NCBI GenBank assembly: GCA_032622095.1
Contig: CP136067.1
Span: forward strand, 95,410,707 to 95,474,706
DNA length: 64,000 nt
Source: Siphonodentalium dalli
Lineage: Eukaryota; Mollusca; Scaphopoda; Gadilida; Siphonodentaliidae
Reading direction: 5' to 3'
Positions 36,606 to 49,239 of the stretch are shown one piece after another (positions within the stretch are counted from its first letter, which is position 1; each line of letters opens with the position of its first letter). The notes below the pieces were generated by a model that did no database searches, was not told where the DNA came from, and was given only the letters and a program-made list of their open reading frames with translations. The position numbers and the translations under genes were made by a program.

Positions 36606-36671
36606 CAGTAGTGTACAGTGGGTAATTTCAAGGTGAATATCGACCTTGAAATTACCCACTATACACTACTG
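36606..36671. repeat. 29-bp-arm hairpin
   Basis: Arms 36606-36634 and 36643-36671 (CAGTAGTGTACAGTGGG on the left) pair with one mismatch across an 8-base loop. It could be a minimal MITE or the core of a small RNA hairpin. Confidence 0.75.
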
Positions 36672-36939
36672 ATCACCCCCCCCCCCTACTCCAGCTCAAC
36701 AAGTCCCCTCCCGACCGGGCTCCAGACTCGCAAGTCTTGGGTTGGAATTTCACAACCGACATCTAAAACTTTCTCAATTTTTGGAAATTTCCAATCTCAC
36801 AAGCACCTTTTTATAAAACCATTTAGACATGTTTGAGGCCTATTTATCCATGGACCCAAAACACCATACATGTATGTCAGATTAATCAGTTAGGTAGTTC
36901 AAAGGTAGATGTTTTAATGAATTTGGTATTTCAATGATT

Positions 36940-37895
36940 TTTTAAACACAAAAGTGTTAACTCCCCATAGCCCCGTCATTTCTTAACAGGTTGACCTGAT
37001 GTTAACAAATCTGAATATCAGTCACTAAAGGATCCTCCATACTATATGTAAGCTAAATAGTCCAACCTCTCTTGAGAAGACAATTTAAGAATGACTATAG
37101 AGACAACCAGTTATGTCCCTGGTCCCACCCTATTTAACCTGGTGACCACATCTGAATAAATTTGAATACCAGACACCAAAGAACCCTTCATACTAAATAT
37201 CAACAAAATAGACCTGATGGTCCTTGTGGTGGAAGCATGTTAAAATTTGTGGCTATTTCGGTCGAACAGTTTAACCCGAAGTAGGAAAATATGGACTGTT
37301 ACTGGTTGAAAAATCAAATCTACGGCCTCATTGCCCCCACCCAGGCAGCTTAGAAATCAATAGGAATCTATATATTATTATACCAGTATCAAACAGCATA
37401 CATACAGGTAGAGTGGGTGGTTGAGAGTTAAATCTCTTATCTCTGCCCCTATTTGAACAAATGTGAATCCCTATCTATGAGATCCATTCATCTAGAAATT
37501 TCAAACGGTAGATTTTAAGAGTTGAAGAAAACTGATTTTCCACAAAAGTTTCCTAAAAATGACCTCACGTGTACAAATCTGAACCCCACTCACCAAAGGA
37601 CCCTCCATACCAAAAGCTAAATAGGCCTGATGGTTTTTGAAGAATTACTATGGAGGGAAAGAGTTATGGCCCTGGCTTCTCACCTATATGACCTGATGAA
37701 CTCATTTGAACAAATCTGAATGTGAGTCAAAATATATAAACCCATTCGGTTTTTAATATGTATGTGGTGGAGAAGAACAAAATTGATGGACGGATGGAGA
37801 CATCCCAACAGAGGGATGGATGGGAGGACATACTGACAGACAAATTCAATCCAATATACCCCCCCCCCCAGTTTTCTTTGCAAATCAGGGTATAA
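36940..37895 (+). mobile_element. Mollusc-type tandem-monomer repeat, copy 2
   Basis: Five or so diverged ~145-bp monomers carry 'acaaatctgaa', 'caccaaaggaccctccatac' and 'gagttatggccctgg'. The block ends in a GGACGGATGGA-rich stretch and a C10 run (about 37860-37869). It lacks the 'ggtgagctaaaaa' terminus of the other copies. Confidence 0.6.
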
Positions 37896-37944
37896 TGAGT
37901 ACAACTGGATAGGTGGTGGTTAAGAATATAATAGTGGAACAGCC

Positions 37945-38370
37945 AAGCCTGAATATAGTGTCTGACTTTTGCAGAATGAGGTCCCTAAAGGGTGAATTTA
38001 GTGCTGCAATCCTGCAAGGTGGGCTAGCATCACCAAATTCACCATCTGGGGACCTCATTATGCTTAGGCCTCAACTGCTATGGGAGACATAGGAACAGAT
38101 TGAAGTTGTCCAGTTAATTGGTGATGTGCACCCATTGGGCACTTCAATTATCAATTTTATCTTCAGCAAATTAGGGGATATAGAAACTGAACAGAATGGA
38201 AAAAGTAAGTAGAAATGTCAATTTAAGACCCTGTATACTTCCCTGAAGATGAGGCCTAAGCAGAATGAGGTCCCCGGAGAGTGTATTTGGTGATGCTAGC
38301 CTACTGTGCAGAGTAACATCACTAAATTCACCCTATGGGGACCTCATTCTGCAAATGTCAGACATACAGC
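37945..38370. mobile_element. Inverted-repeat element, ~125-bp arms
   Basis: Left arm about 37961-38085 and right arm about 38245-38363 are inverted, sharing 'gcagaatgaggtcccc', 'gggtgaatttagtg' and 'ctagcatcaccaaat'. A third half-copy of the arm lies at 22295-22355. Non-coding. Class unknown. Confidence 0.7.
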
Positions 38371-38559
38371 ATTTTGTTTTGATACACACAGGGCATGAAT
38401 GTTTACACCTACCTGTCAGCCAGCTAGATAATATCTGAATTGATGACTGTGCTATTAACTCTTTCTGTCTGGGGCTAATACCATACTCTATGGATGTTAC
38501 AATGCTATTAGTTTTTCTAATAAATTTTTTCATGACTGCAGTGGGTGCAGGGGCGGCAC

Positions 38560-38650
38560 AGATTGGGGGGGGGGGGGGGTGTTAGTGGGGACAGGGGTGT
38601 GGAGGGGTGAGGAGGGGAAGGGGTGGAATGGGGTGTTTAGTGTCTAAAAA
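38560..38650. repeat. G-rich low-complexity tract
   Basis: A G-run of about 13 followed by several GGGG and GGAGGGG words on the plus strand. It could form a G-quadruplex in principle. Confidence 0.7.
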
Positions 38651-38659
38651 AATCAGGGG

Positions 38660-39310
38660 TTAAAATGAAAAAAATATTTTTGTATTGTTCATTTTGAATT
38701 TTGATTTTTTTTTAAATATGAGCAAGGATTTAAATTTTCAAATATATATTTTTTTAATTATTTTTTTTTAAAGTTATGTTCCTGACACGGCCCCTATTTG
38801 ACACACTGACCCCATTTGAACAAATCTGAACCCCAGTCACACAAGGATCCACCATACAAAATATTAGCTAAATCGGCCAAATGATTCTGGAGAAGAAGTC
38901 GTTCTAATAATTACTAGGGAGAATAGAGTTATGTCCCTGATTCTGCCCCTATTTGACCCAGTGACCCCATTTGAACAAATCTGACCCCCAGTCACCCAAG
39001 GACCTTCCATACCAAATATAAGCTAAATAGGCCTGATGGTTCTTGAAAAGAAGTTGTTTTAAGAATTACTATGGTGGGAAAGAGTTATGGCCCAAGCTTC
39101 GCAACTATTTGACTCAGTGACCTTATTTTAACAAATCTGAGTCTGAGTCAACCAGGGAACATCCACACCAAATATGAACCCATTTGGCCTTAGGGTACTG
39201 GAGAAGAAGATGATTCTTGATGGACGGAGAGACAGACGTACATACGGACGGACGAGGAGTGATGACTATAGCTCCACCGGAGACTTCGTCTCAGGTGAGC
39301 TAAAAAAAAA
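38660..39310 (+). mobile_element. Mollusc-type tandem-monomer repeat, copy 3
   Basis: Three ~145-bp monomers ('ccatttgaacaaatctgac', 'ccataccaaatataagc', 'agttatggccc'), then a GGACGGACGAGGAG stretch and the end 'ctcaggtgagctaaaaa'. GAGAC-TTC-GTCTC forms a hairpin just before the terminal CTAA, as in Helitron-type 3' ends. Copy 1 (23588-24006) has the same architecture. Confidence 0.65.
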
Positions 39311-39758
39311 CTCAACTCAACGTCCAATTGTTCATTCGACCATTATCATAAACTTCCACTTGGGCGAAAGATTGGGCTGGGATAATGACCTGCGTCAATC
39401 CAGATCGAGAAGGACATCCCACTAATTAATTTTCACACTTAAAGTTGACTGGCATTCAGAGACTAACCCGTATTCACAGCTGTCTGCAATCAACACTCAG
39501 GTGTGAATATGCTCCCAAATCAGATTAATACAGATGTTAATAGTAACTATGGTGTTATCTACAACAGTGTCAATGGATAACTGGGTTCAATCAATGTTCA
39601 ATGTTGGCAGTAAATTAGGGTGAATATTTTGCCGATTTTCGTTGGTCAACTTTGGAAATTTCAGGGTGACTTAAAGTTCGCCCGGCTGCAAAATTAGGGC
39701 GAAGTGAGCAAGAATAGGGAGACTTCTTCACCCACGTCGCCCTCTCGGCTGGTCCCTG

Positions 39759-40023
39759 TCTCCTACTATATTCAACTGAAAATATGCAAGAAAAGAATGA
39801 ATTTGAGTCAGCGATGATTGTAAAATACACTAATGTACTCTAGGAATGATGTAAAACGATATGATATTTATAACTAAAATGAGCAAAAAGGCAATTTACT
39901 CATTTTCATTATAATGATCATATTGTTTTACATTGTTTATGGAGTACATTAGTTTATTTTGCACTCATCGCTGACTGAAATTCATTCATTGGTTGCACAT
40001 TTTCAGTTGAATATAGTAGGAGA
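39759..40023. mobile_element. Inverted-repeat element, ~125-bp arms
   Basis: 'tctcctactatattcaactg' at 39759 pairs with its reverse complement ending at 40023, and homology continues through 'agtcagcgatga' and 'tacattagt' almost to the centre near 39895. Arms are diverged by roughly a tenth by eye. Confidence 0.7.
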
Positions 40024-41047
40024 TGGCCCCATAAATGGCTGGATTTAGGTACAGTCTCCCTTTTTGTAAAAAATTCTTGAACTTACCAGTAAATCCAGTC
40101 TCAGTAAACTTCAAATTGACTATTCAAATGGTATGCATATGATAGTCTGAAACAGATAGAAGGGAATATTATTATACAATACTTTCAAAATGTATTACAT
40201 CAGTGTCAACACATTTCTTAGCAAGACTCAGTAGGAACAAATAAAAGTTAATGGCAGTAGTAAAATTTTGTTAACTTACTCTAAGATGAAGAAGCTCACA
40301 TGACTTCCAAGAAATTACAAGTCAACGAGGCTATGATATAGATTGAGTATGTCTGATTGTATGTTTACATGGTACCAGTATGTGTTTACACACACTGACT
40401 TAATGCAAGACATAGTACTCAAAATTTGCCATGGAAATAAGCAATGCCATGGGAAATGCCATGGCAACATGTGGCATCTAACATGCAACAGCATTAAATT
40501 TGTCATGGGATATTTTTCCTAATTTTGAGGGCTGCAAGACATATATTACTATGATTGGGAACATTACATAACATATATAGATAGTGATTTGTGTGGGTAT
40601 TTTAACAACTTAAAGACCTATTACAGACGTGCCATTGGATTGGTTTTGGTCATTGTAAACCAGAGGAAGGAAAAAGATTGTTTAATAAATAATGGACCTG
40701 TAATTTGTCTTACATACATGTATGTAGCATGATTTGAAAAGCATTTCAATAACCAGAAAATAACTTACAATACCATTTATGCGGGATAACAATTGAAGCC
40801 GCTGCCTTGACAGTTGTAGTACAGTGTGAATCTTAAGCATCCTGCTATTTAGAGCTGGGACATCCACATTTGGTAAATTACATTAAAGGATTGCTATCCT
40901 GATGAAACAACAAAACACTATCGGAAAGCCACCCCTATTGTGATCACAATGATCCAAGTCCCATAACAATCGCGTAATAAATAAGCCTAGAAATAAATAA
41001 ATAATACCCCCACCGGTTGTCGGCTATCTCCGTCGCAAATCCTCATA
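40024..41047. other. Intergenic, no gene seen
   Basis: A small cluster of 'gccatgg' words lies near 40425-40470. Frames are short and without domains. Confidence 0.5.
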
Positions 41048-41122
41048 TGACGTCAAATGAGTAAACTAATTAAAAACTAGGAATCGGAGTCGGAGTTAAT
41101 TGTGTCTACCTATATGACGTCA
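41048..41122. promoter_or_regulatory. Two consensus CRE sites 67 bp apart
   Basis: The full CRE palindrome TGACGTCA occurs at 41048-41055 and 41115-41122. Both sit in the same larger block, ATATGACGTCA then A or T then ATGAGT. CREs bind CREB/ATF bZIP factors. They lie about 340 bases upstream of the broken THAP gene. The site match is seen; function is inference. Confidence 0.45.
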
Positions 41123-41423
41123 TATGAGTGGCGATGGAAAATGCGGAATCGAGCGCGTGAGTGTAATGGAATTACTGCGGGGCATGGCATGTCAATAACA
41201 TTGTGTACACGTGGTGAATTTTCAACGCCCGGTGAGTTATCTTCACTTGTGGTTTGTCATAAGTGCTGCTTGGAAAGTTATGGTTTTGACAAGAAATATA
41301 GAAGGCCGATTGAGCGGGGTAGATAACACTTTCGTGACAAAAATAAAGCTTATAAAAACACGAGCCGACATGTGAACTCTATTCGGGTGCGTGTTCACGA
41401 TGTTGTTTTAATTTTCCATATAT

Positions 41424-41854
41424 ATGCCCCGATTGTCCCGTATTTACAATTCATTCGTGACAATGCCAAATAAATGCAGTGTTTTCGGCTGTGGCCGGTA
41501 TAGTGACTCTCAATTAGGTATAATTCGGAATTCATTTCCAAACGACGTTCGTTTACGTGGTGGGATATCTGTGGGAAACCCGTTACTCAAAATCAGAAAC
41601 TATTGAAGTAGTTGCCAACGAAATAGTCCTGAATTTGTTCCGTCCACTTCGAAAAAATGTGTTTTGAGCACAATGCGAATACACTTGGCCCGAACAGTGG
41701 CTACCGACGACAACTCAGAGGAAATGCAACCCCCACGTTAAACAAATGGACCACCGACGAGAATGCCATCCCAAGAAAAACGTCAACTCCCGTAAAGAAT
41801 ATAAATTTGCCGGAGCTTCCAGTCGTGAGTATATCCAATCGAACCTATCGCTAA
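41424..41854 (+). pseudogene. Broken THAP-domain gene
   Basis: From the ATG at 41463 the frame encodes MPNKCSVFGC, the classic start of a THAP zinc finger (first two zinc cysteines, CX4C), followed by an SFPND segment that matches the family's FP core. That frame stops at 41604-41606. The second half of the domain is in another frame at 41657-41854, with CFEH (the CX2H ligands) and LRGNATPTLN, the counterpart of the family's AVPT box. Between them a stretch in a third frame (RNSPEFVPS) also looks THAP-like, so at least two frameshifts separate the halves. THAP domains are DNA-binding C2CH fingers related to the P-element transposase. An intron seems unlikely because intermediate coding similarity is continuous. 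The in-frame ATG at 41424 lies upstream of the usual start. Confidence 0.6.
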
Positions 41855-42713
41855 AAAGCCAATACATGTACCAAATAAAGAGCGTTTCATTTGACGAGTC
41901 AGTCATGGTTACGAATACATACCATTGCAGTTAAAGTGGGGTGTATATTGATGAATAATTTAGTAAAGTATTCACGATGACAACTCGAGTCCCCATTTTC
42001 TTTCACTATGACTCAATAAAGAGCGTTCCATGTTAAGAGTATTCCTTATATGGTGCGAATAAAAAGAGTTTAATAAACCGGAAATTGCTATGACTTTGAC
42101 GGATATATAAAGCATGTATATCGCAAGTTCGTGTGCATGTATTTACGTGTATTGGTGTAAACAGTAAATAATCACGATGACAACTTTTCTAAGTCGAGTC
42201 CCAATTTTCCTTTACCATGACTAAATAAAGAGCGTTCACTGTAAAATAAATCACAGATGAAGACTTTGATATATTAATAAGTATATTCTACCACGATGTA
42301 TAAATAAATTATCGTATATTATTTCAGTTTTACGGTCAGTTATCTATATAAACATGTGCTCGTGTTTCTCTTTTTTTCGTTACCGGAATAGTCAAATTAT
42401 ATTATATATTCATATAAAGATTGCATATATGCGAAGACTTGCACAGTTAATACTAATAGACAATTATCATATCGTAAACATTCCAGTGTCCAGATCCTAC
42501 GTAAAATGCGGCATGGCTTTATAATAACAACACATCGCGATACATATAATAATAACACGCTAAAGACGTTTAATTGTGAGAACACGATGTATTTGCATTC
42601 GCAGTGTTCTCCCATTATGCGACATACGTCAAAAGCCGCGATGGAATTCATGATCGCTTTGCGCGTGCAAACTTATGGTATCGTTGAATATCTATGCGTT
42701 GTCAATGAGTTAC
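41855..42713. other. Intergenic with a diverged ~198-bp tandem duplication
   Basis: 'cacgatgacaact', 'gtcccc' or 'gtccca', 'attttc' and 'aaataaagagcgtt' recur at 41976-42031 and 42174-42240, with a third 'aataaagagcgtt' at 41874. The short opposing frames near 42400-42750 have no domain signature. Confidence 0.5.
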
Positions 42714-42784
42714 CACGTGGTCGATCATGTGACTATGCTTCTGTTTACACGTGACAATCATGTGATGTGGCCGATGATCACGTG
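42714..42784. promoter_or_regulatory. E-box cluster
   Basis: Three CACGTG sites (42714-42719, 42748-42753, 42779-42784) and two CATGTG sites lie within 71 bases. The last is GATCACGTGAC, a TFEB/MITF-like context. bHLH-ZIP factors bind such sites. No gene start is evident nearby, so promoter function is a guess. Confidence 0.35.
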
Positions 42785-43279
42785 ACTCGTCTACAACACA
42801 AAATCTTCGGCTAACTTCGGAATTTTTTTTAATCGTTATAAAAATAACGATTAGCGGCCGAATATTAGATTACATGCGCATAATAGACATTTTATGTATA
42901 TATTATCGGTATATTGAAAGAAAATACTAATTTTTTTTCAGGATCATATTCCTTTAAGGAAAAGGTATTAACTAAGAAATATATTATCTGTGTTATTTAT
43001 CAATGTTATAAATTCCTGTTCAGAACATTAAAAAGTTCCATGATTTTCAACAAGTGAAAACCATGAAATATAATCTCTATGAGCATAGCCAGTCAATGCT
43101 AAAGTAAAGATTCAAGTATCGGGACATCATGATGTATTAGATTTATTAACACACTAGCTTGCTTTAGTGTTCAGTGCTTCAATGTACATGAACAAATTCA
43201 TTGGCCATCTATTGATTGAAACATTTGTCATAATGAGTTGTCCATTTATTATTAACCACCATTGACCAAACATCCCATA
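42785..43279. other. Intergenic with a diverged repeat block
   Basis: 'aactaagaaatatattat' and 'cagaacattaaaaa' (42950-43040) resemble 44140-44230, so an old duplicated segment is present. No gene. Confidence 0.45.
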
Positions 43280-43703
43280 TGGAGCTCTGTGTCAAGTGGT
43301 TAGTGCATCAGAATTGTCTTTGCCGTCAACACAGCTAGAGGAGTTTGCAGCCCATCGGTGGCCTAATGTGAGTTTCACACAGCAGTGGCTTGGTCGAATT
43401 GATTGGCGTGCAATCATTGGATTGTACGCTATTCAAATTTCACGCCAAGTTGTGACCCTTGATTAAGAACACTCATACTGTGACTGTTTTGCACCACCCA
43501 TGTGTTATGAGCAGTGACAGATCTTGTTAGTATGCTAGCCACATTGTGGCTGTACCTTCCACTGTCCCCGGGCAGCAGTAGATTGTTACTGAGTGTTAAG
43601 GCTCATCAGGGTAATAATTGTCATTACCGTCTTAGAACAATTATTTATTAATTGGTTAAGCTGGGTTAAGCGCTATATAAAAACTCATTATTATATTATT
43701 ATG
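43280..43703 (+). mobile_element. tRNA-derived SINE family B, old copy
   Basis: An A-box-like 'caagtggttagtgc' and a decayed B box 'ggagtttgcagccc' are followed by a body with 'cagtggcttggtcg' and 'tcacgccaagttgtgaccct', then the tail 'aagcgctatataaa' with ATT repeats. The same order occurs at 63130-63522. The 'gcgctatataa' plus ATT tail resembles L2-type LINE 3' ends, which such SINEs often borrow; that link is inference. Confidence 0.7.
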
Positions 43704-45589
43704 TATTAGAGGGCAGAGACGAAGTTTAGGTCTGCTAATATGATAGAGATGTTAGTCTATTTAAAGGGCTGCTAAAAGAACCATAATAATGGGTTTAATG
43801 TTTAAACTTTTCCTGGAGAAAAAAACGGAGATTTCATATAAATTAGTACCTATTATTGTGTTTGTAAAAAAGCACACAAGTAACGGTACACTAACGTGAC
43901 AGTGAGCAAGTTCTAACATAGATCATGCCATGAATCTCTACTCGGCTGTGCCCATGGTGATCATATTTCAACAGTTCAAAACATGGGAATTTTGTTATGT
44001 TCTAAAAGGGACCTTTAAAGAATTTATTTGATTGCCCAGGGAAAAATCCAAAGCAAAATTGACTGAAACAAATCATCTAATGATGGAATCTAGATCTGAG
44101 ACCTTCACCTACTGTGAAATATATTATTAAGGAGAACGTAGAAACTAAGAAACATATTACCTGTGTTATTTGTTTTACTTAAAGTTCTCTGTGACCTATC
44201 AGAACATCAAAAAATTCCCATGTTAATGATGTTTTGAACTGGTGTTCCATATTATCCCGACGGACAAACCCAGAGTCATATCAGTGAGATATCCCAGTCA
44301 GATTCTGGAAATCAAAATGATAAAAATACAGTGATTTTAAGCATTTACATATATAGTAATGAATAGCATTTTATTTTAGACAAATTTGGCAGTAATTGAC
44401 AGTGAAAGTAAAATTCATTTTTATTTTTACCCTAACACTATTCCACAATGCCATCAATTTGGTTGATCTAAATTAATTTATTCATTCCTCATACATTTCT
44501 TAATAACCTTTTGCTTTGGGTCATGCATTTATAACAGAAGGAACCACAATTCACAATACCAGTATATAGTGTCCATTGAAATATCATGGGAATGGCCTAA
44601 CCACAAAACATTCACATAGGCGTATATGTGATATTTGCCAGACAAATTCTAAGCCGGGATTGCCCCAAAATTAACGGGAAAATGTCGAACATACATGGGC
44701 AAATGTATATTGATGATAAAATTTTACGAAGCAAAGTTACAATATTTATATCATACATGTTTTCTGTTGCAATGGTCAACAGATGGCTTTTGCCATGTTA
44801 TTTCAGATGGAATAGAAGTTATAGAACCCCAATTTAAAATTCATGTGTTCAGGATTGCTCCACTGGATATCCCCATGTCCATGTTTAGGCCCTATTTTAA
44901 CTTTAGAACTTATGTATACTCTAGTCATCTCAATGATAGGTACAGGTAATGCAATATTGTGGTTAATAGATGCCCAAATTACAATGCCTCACACTCTGAC
45001 ACAGGGTTGTGTCGGGGAGGGTTATTAAAACACAAAAAAATATCAGTATAAAGGCTACCCCATGATATGAGTTTAAAAATATACATAGACAGTCCTTCCA
45101 ATGGTATCTGGAGAAGTCAACCCTTAACAAAGTTATCCCCAGAGTAGTCAGACCCAAGAGAAATCGACACACTATGTAGGTTAGCGTCATGCATGGCGTT
45201 TACATTAAGCAAGTGTCATTCTCTGTGTCCAACAGTTTGCCACATTGTTTGGTGTCAAAGGGGATTACATCACTTTGTAGCTTTCTTGGTTTTTCACAAA
45301 TAGGGGATTAAGAAACAGGAAATATTGTTACACCGATGTGTGCTTAATTAATATTAGAAAAAAAACTACCAACATAATTTTGTCCTGGCTTTGGACCGGC
45401 TCATCAACAGCCAAACAACCTGAACACAGTGGAAGTTACATACGTGTGTGTCAATTTTGGCGAAAACTCCAAGCTGCTTTCTGGCACATTCCTACTTCAA
45501 AGTCAGTTGTCATTCAATGCAACTTCAAAGTCCTGAAAAACAGACTGATCATTTTTAGTGAGCTTTCTTGGCACAGAGCAAACATTTTT
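43704..45589. other. Intergenic, no gene seen
   Basis: Several 60-108 codon frames on both strands lack domains and mutual support. Part (44125-44240) duplicates 42945-43045 with divergence. Confidence 0.45.
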
Positions 45590-45830
45590 TCCCTCCAGAT
45601 ATTATCTCCACATATTATCTTGACATCTCAACATATTACAAATACATCTCGAGATCTCGACTAAATCTCAAGATTTCGACATACGCATTTTGAGATCTCG
45701 ACGTTATCGTGATCTCAACATATTACCGGTATGATGAAATCTCTAGTTATTTTCTCAAGATCTCGACATACACAACTCGAGGTATCGACAAACACATCTC
45801 GAGATAATATCTTGAGATACATCAATATAT
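45590..45830. repeat. 'ctcgagatctcgac' degenerate tandem repeat
   Basis: About ten variants of a ~22-bp unit, atctcgagatctcgacatac, with the self-complementary core TCTCGAGA, fill this stretch. Spacing is irregular. Confidence 0.7.
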
Positions 45831-46826
45831 AAATGTGCTTAAAATACAGCATAGCCTAATGTTCCTATAACTACCGCTATATGGCACAAGAAATTATATC
45901 ATTGGTCAGTACGACTCAGTATGCTATACAGTTCAGTGCGAATTTGACAATAACCTCACCATTACACTGTATACGCATATTCCTTATTCGGAAACATTCG
46001 GTATTGACCAAATAATGATGCGATGGGTTGGGCCATCCCAGTTTTGATTAGCGTTAGGTCAAGGTTAGGGTTCGCTTAACACTTGGGTAAACCCAACCCA
46101 TAATTTACCATCCCACCCCAGTCAGGGTTAGTATCCCGTCAAGTTCTGATTATGGTTAGGATTATACTAGTACTAGTAGGCTCAGTGTTAAGGTTTAGGT
46201 TAATGTCCATGTCTGCTACTTTTCCATTCGGGTCATGCAGACTTATATTAGTCTAGGATCCCACCCAACTTGTCATGTCCCATCTCATCACAACGATGTC
46301 CAATCAATTGCCACCCCGTTACCGTCTCAGTCATGGGAAAAGGTTGAATATCCTGTCCATGCCAGTCATGTTTATGGTTATGGTCAGGGACAGGGTTAGG
46401 CTTTAGGTCACTTTCCGCATTCCCACTTGCCTCATCGAGTCCTGAACAGTATCACCATGTTCCGGATAGGGTCATGCAGGGTAAGGGACAAATGAAACAC
46501 ATTTCGTAATGGCCGGTGTTAATGCCGATGACAAACCTGTGTACATTTTAAAACCCTGTGTACCCTTCAGCACATTTTTTGGTGAGAGTGACTCCTTCAG
46601 CCTTACTGGACTCTGATGGCGGAAGAGTTACGTCGTGGCCCAGAGTTGGACCGAACAGTTAGCGGAGTGTCTACCCATTTCACAGGTTGTCCGTACAACA
46701 TAAGAGTCTATATTACATCTTATCAACTATTCCAGTTGAATTTAAGATGTGACAAACTTAGTGACCACTGCTTAAAATGATGGAAAAGGTCAGAAATAAC
46801 AGAAATTAGATCGTAAAACAACAACA
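45831..46826. other. Intergenic, with degenerate 'ggttaggg' stretches
   Basis: 46040-46420 carries many scattered 'gttagg', 'ggttaggg' and 'cagggttagg' words on the plus strand. These recall telomere-like repeats but never form a regular array. No gene. Confidence 0.45.
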
Positions 46827-47798
46827 CTCGAAATTCGGTGTGACGATTTGCAGTAGGTCCCAATTTGCGGAGGTCACTTTGCGGAGGTCCCCCGAATTCG
46901 CGGAGGTCCCCAAAAATGGGCATAATATGTTGATTTTAATGAGGGAACGGGTGCGTATATATGTCAATTGATACGTATTTTAAACAAATAACGACACGAT
47001 CATCATAATAGTGGTTTGTTCTATCAATTATATATGCGCCGAGTTCACTTGGTGCAAATCAAACGGCGATAAATATTCACTGTATAGTTCTATATGTCCT
47101 CGTATGCCAGAGGACTCCTTAAATTAATTTGTGAATAAGATGAATATTTATTAGATGTTATTAAGTCAATCAAATAATATTATTCATTAGCTAGCACCTA
47201 TATATATATATTATACACTCCCGAGATTGCTGCGCGGGTGTCCTGATCTCGCAAATTAAATCGCGGAGGTCCTCTATAAAATGGGCGAAGTATGTTGATT
47301 TTAATGAGGGAACGGGTGCGTATATGTCAATTGATACGTATTTTAAACAAATAACGACACGATCATCATAATAGTGGTTTGTTCTATCAATTATATATGC
47401 GCCGAGTTCACTTGGTGCAAATCAAACGGCGATAAATATTCACTATATATATTTATATGTCCTCATATGCCAGAAGGACTCCTTAAATTTGTGAATAAGA
47501 TGAATATTTATTAGATGTTATTTATTAAGTCAATCAAATAATATTATTCATTAGCTAGCGAATATATATACACACTCCCGGAGATTGTGATATTAAACGT
47601 TCGTTTCATAACAGGAAATAGTTCCAGGTGACCTTTGACTTTGACCTTAAATACGCCAAAGAGTCTTTATTTATCTGGGACTATTTCTTTAGGCGGGCAA
47701 ACTACGCACAATTATGTGAAACGTCATCGCATGCCATATAGAAGCCGATGTTAGTTTAGCGTCCCATTTGTCGAAGTTTTGGATCATGTGATAAGTAG

Positions 47799-47949
47799 AA
47801 TCTATAACTCATCCGCAGTTTATAGCGGACTTTACAAAACTCCTCCAGTAAATTGGGTCTGGTCCTCGCCAAACGCTCGGTCGGTCCAGACCTAATTTAT
47901 TGGACTCGTTTTGTAAATTCCGCTATAAACTGAGGACTCGTTGTAGATC
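47799..47949. repeat. ~65-bp-arm hairpin at the centre of the foldback element
   Basis: 'atctataactcatcc' with 'gcagtttatagcgga' on the left pairs with 'tccgctataaactgagg' and 'actcgttgtagat' on the right. Inner 'gggtctgg' and 'ccagacc' also pair. Several mismatches are present. Confidence 0.65.
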
Positions 47950-49239
47950 CTCTATATATCACATGCTGTTTGAATCAATTTATATTCGTTCGTGTGTGGT
48001 ACGCTTGGTTTCCTTGTGAATGAACTCACATAGCCATCGTCAGAATCTTGGTCGAAGCCATTTGAGGAAAGCCCCATTATTTTTGTTTTTGTTTTTTGTG
48101 AGGAAAGCCACATTGAAGGGAAATGTTTAATTGTAATGCGCGTGTCTGACAATTAAAGCCACGTGCCGGTTTGCGCTCCAAAATACACATAATATTAGCT
48201 TTTGATTCTTTCCCGATAAATACTTGAACTATACCTTCCTACATGTACTATAATTATGTAACCATTGAAGTCGCAACAATAGAAATACATATATATTTCG
48301 CCCATTTTAGGGGACCTCCGCGATTTAATTTGCGTGATCAGGACACCCGCGCAGCAATCTCCGGGAGTGTATATATATATAGGCGCTATATAGCAGTGAA
48401 TATTTATCGTCGTTTGATTTGCACCAACTTGCCACCAATTGAACTCGGCGCATATAGGCCTATAATTGAAAGAAAAAAAAACACTATTATGATGATCGTT
48501 TCGGTATTTGTTTAAAATACGTTTCAATTGACATATACGCACCCGTTCCCTCATTAAATTCAACATATTTCGCCCATTTTAGGGGACCTCCGCAATTTAA
48601 TTTGCGTGATCAGGATACCCGCGCAGCAATCTCCGGGAATGTGTGTGTATATATATAGGCGCTAACTAATGAATAATATTATTTGATTGACTTAATAAAT
48701 AACATCTAATAAATATTCTTCATCTTATTCACAAATTTAAGGAGTCCTTCTGGCACACGAGAATATTTATCGCCGTTTGATTTGCACCAAGTGAACTCGG
48801 CGCATATATAATTGATAGAACAAACCACTATTATGATGATCGTGTAGTTATTTGTTTAAGATACGTATCAATTGACATATACGCACCCGTTCCCTCATTA
48901 AAATCAACATATTATGTCCATTTTAGGGGACCTCCGCGATTTAATTTGCGAGATCAGGACACCCGCGCAGCAATCTCTGGGAGTGTATATATATATAAAA
49001 ATATATATAGGCGCTAGCAATTGACATATACGCACCCGTTCCCTCATTAATAAAATCAACATATTTCGCCTATTTTAGGGGATCTCCGCGATTTAATTTG
49101 CGAGATCAGGACACCCGCGCAGCAATCTCCGGATGTATATACACACGTGTATATATAGGCGCTAGCTATTAATGAATAATATTATTTGATTGACTTAATA
49201 ACATCTAATAAATATTCATCTTATTCACAAATTAATTTA

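Noticed and set aside
46040-46420. Telomere-like 'ggttaggg' words
   Set aside because: They are scattered and irregular, never forming a tandem array, so an interstitial telomere is not supported.
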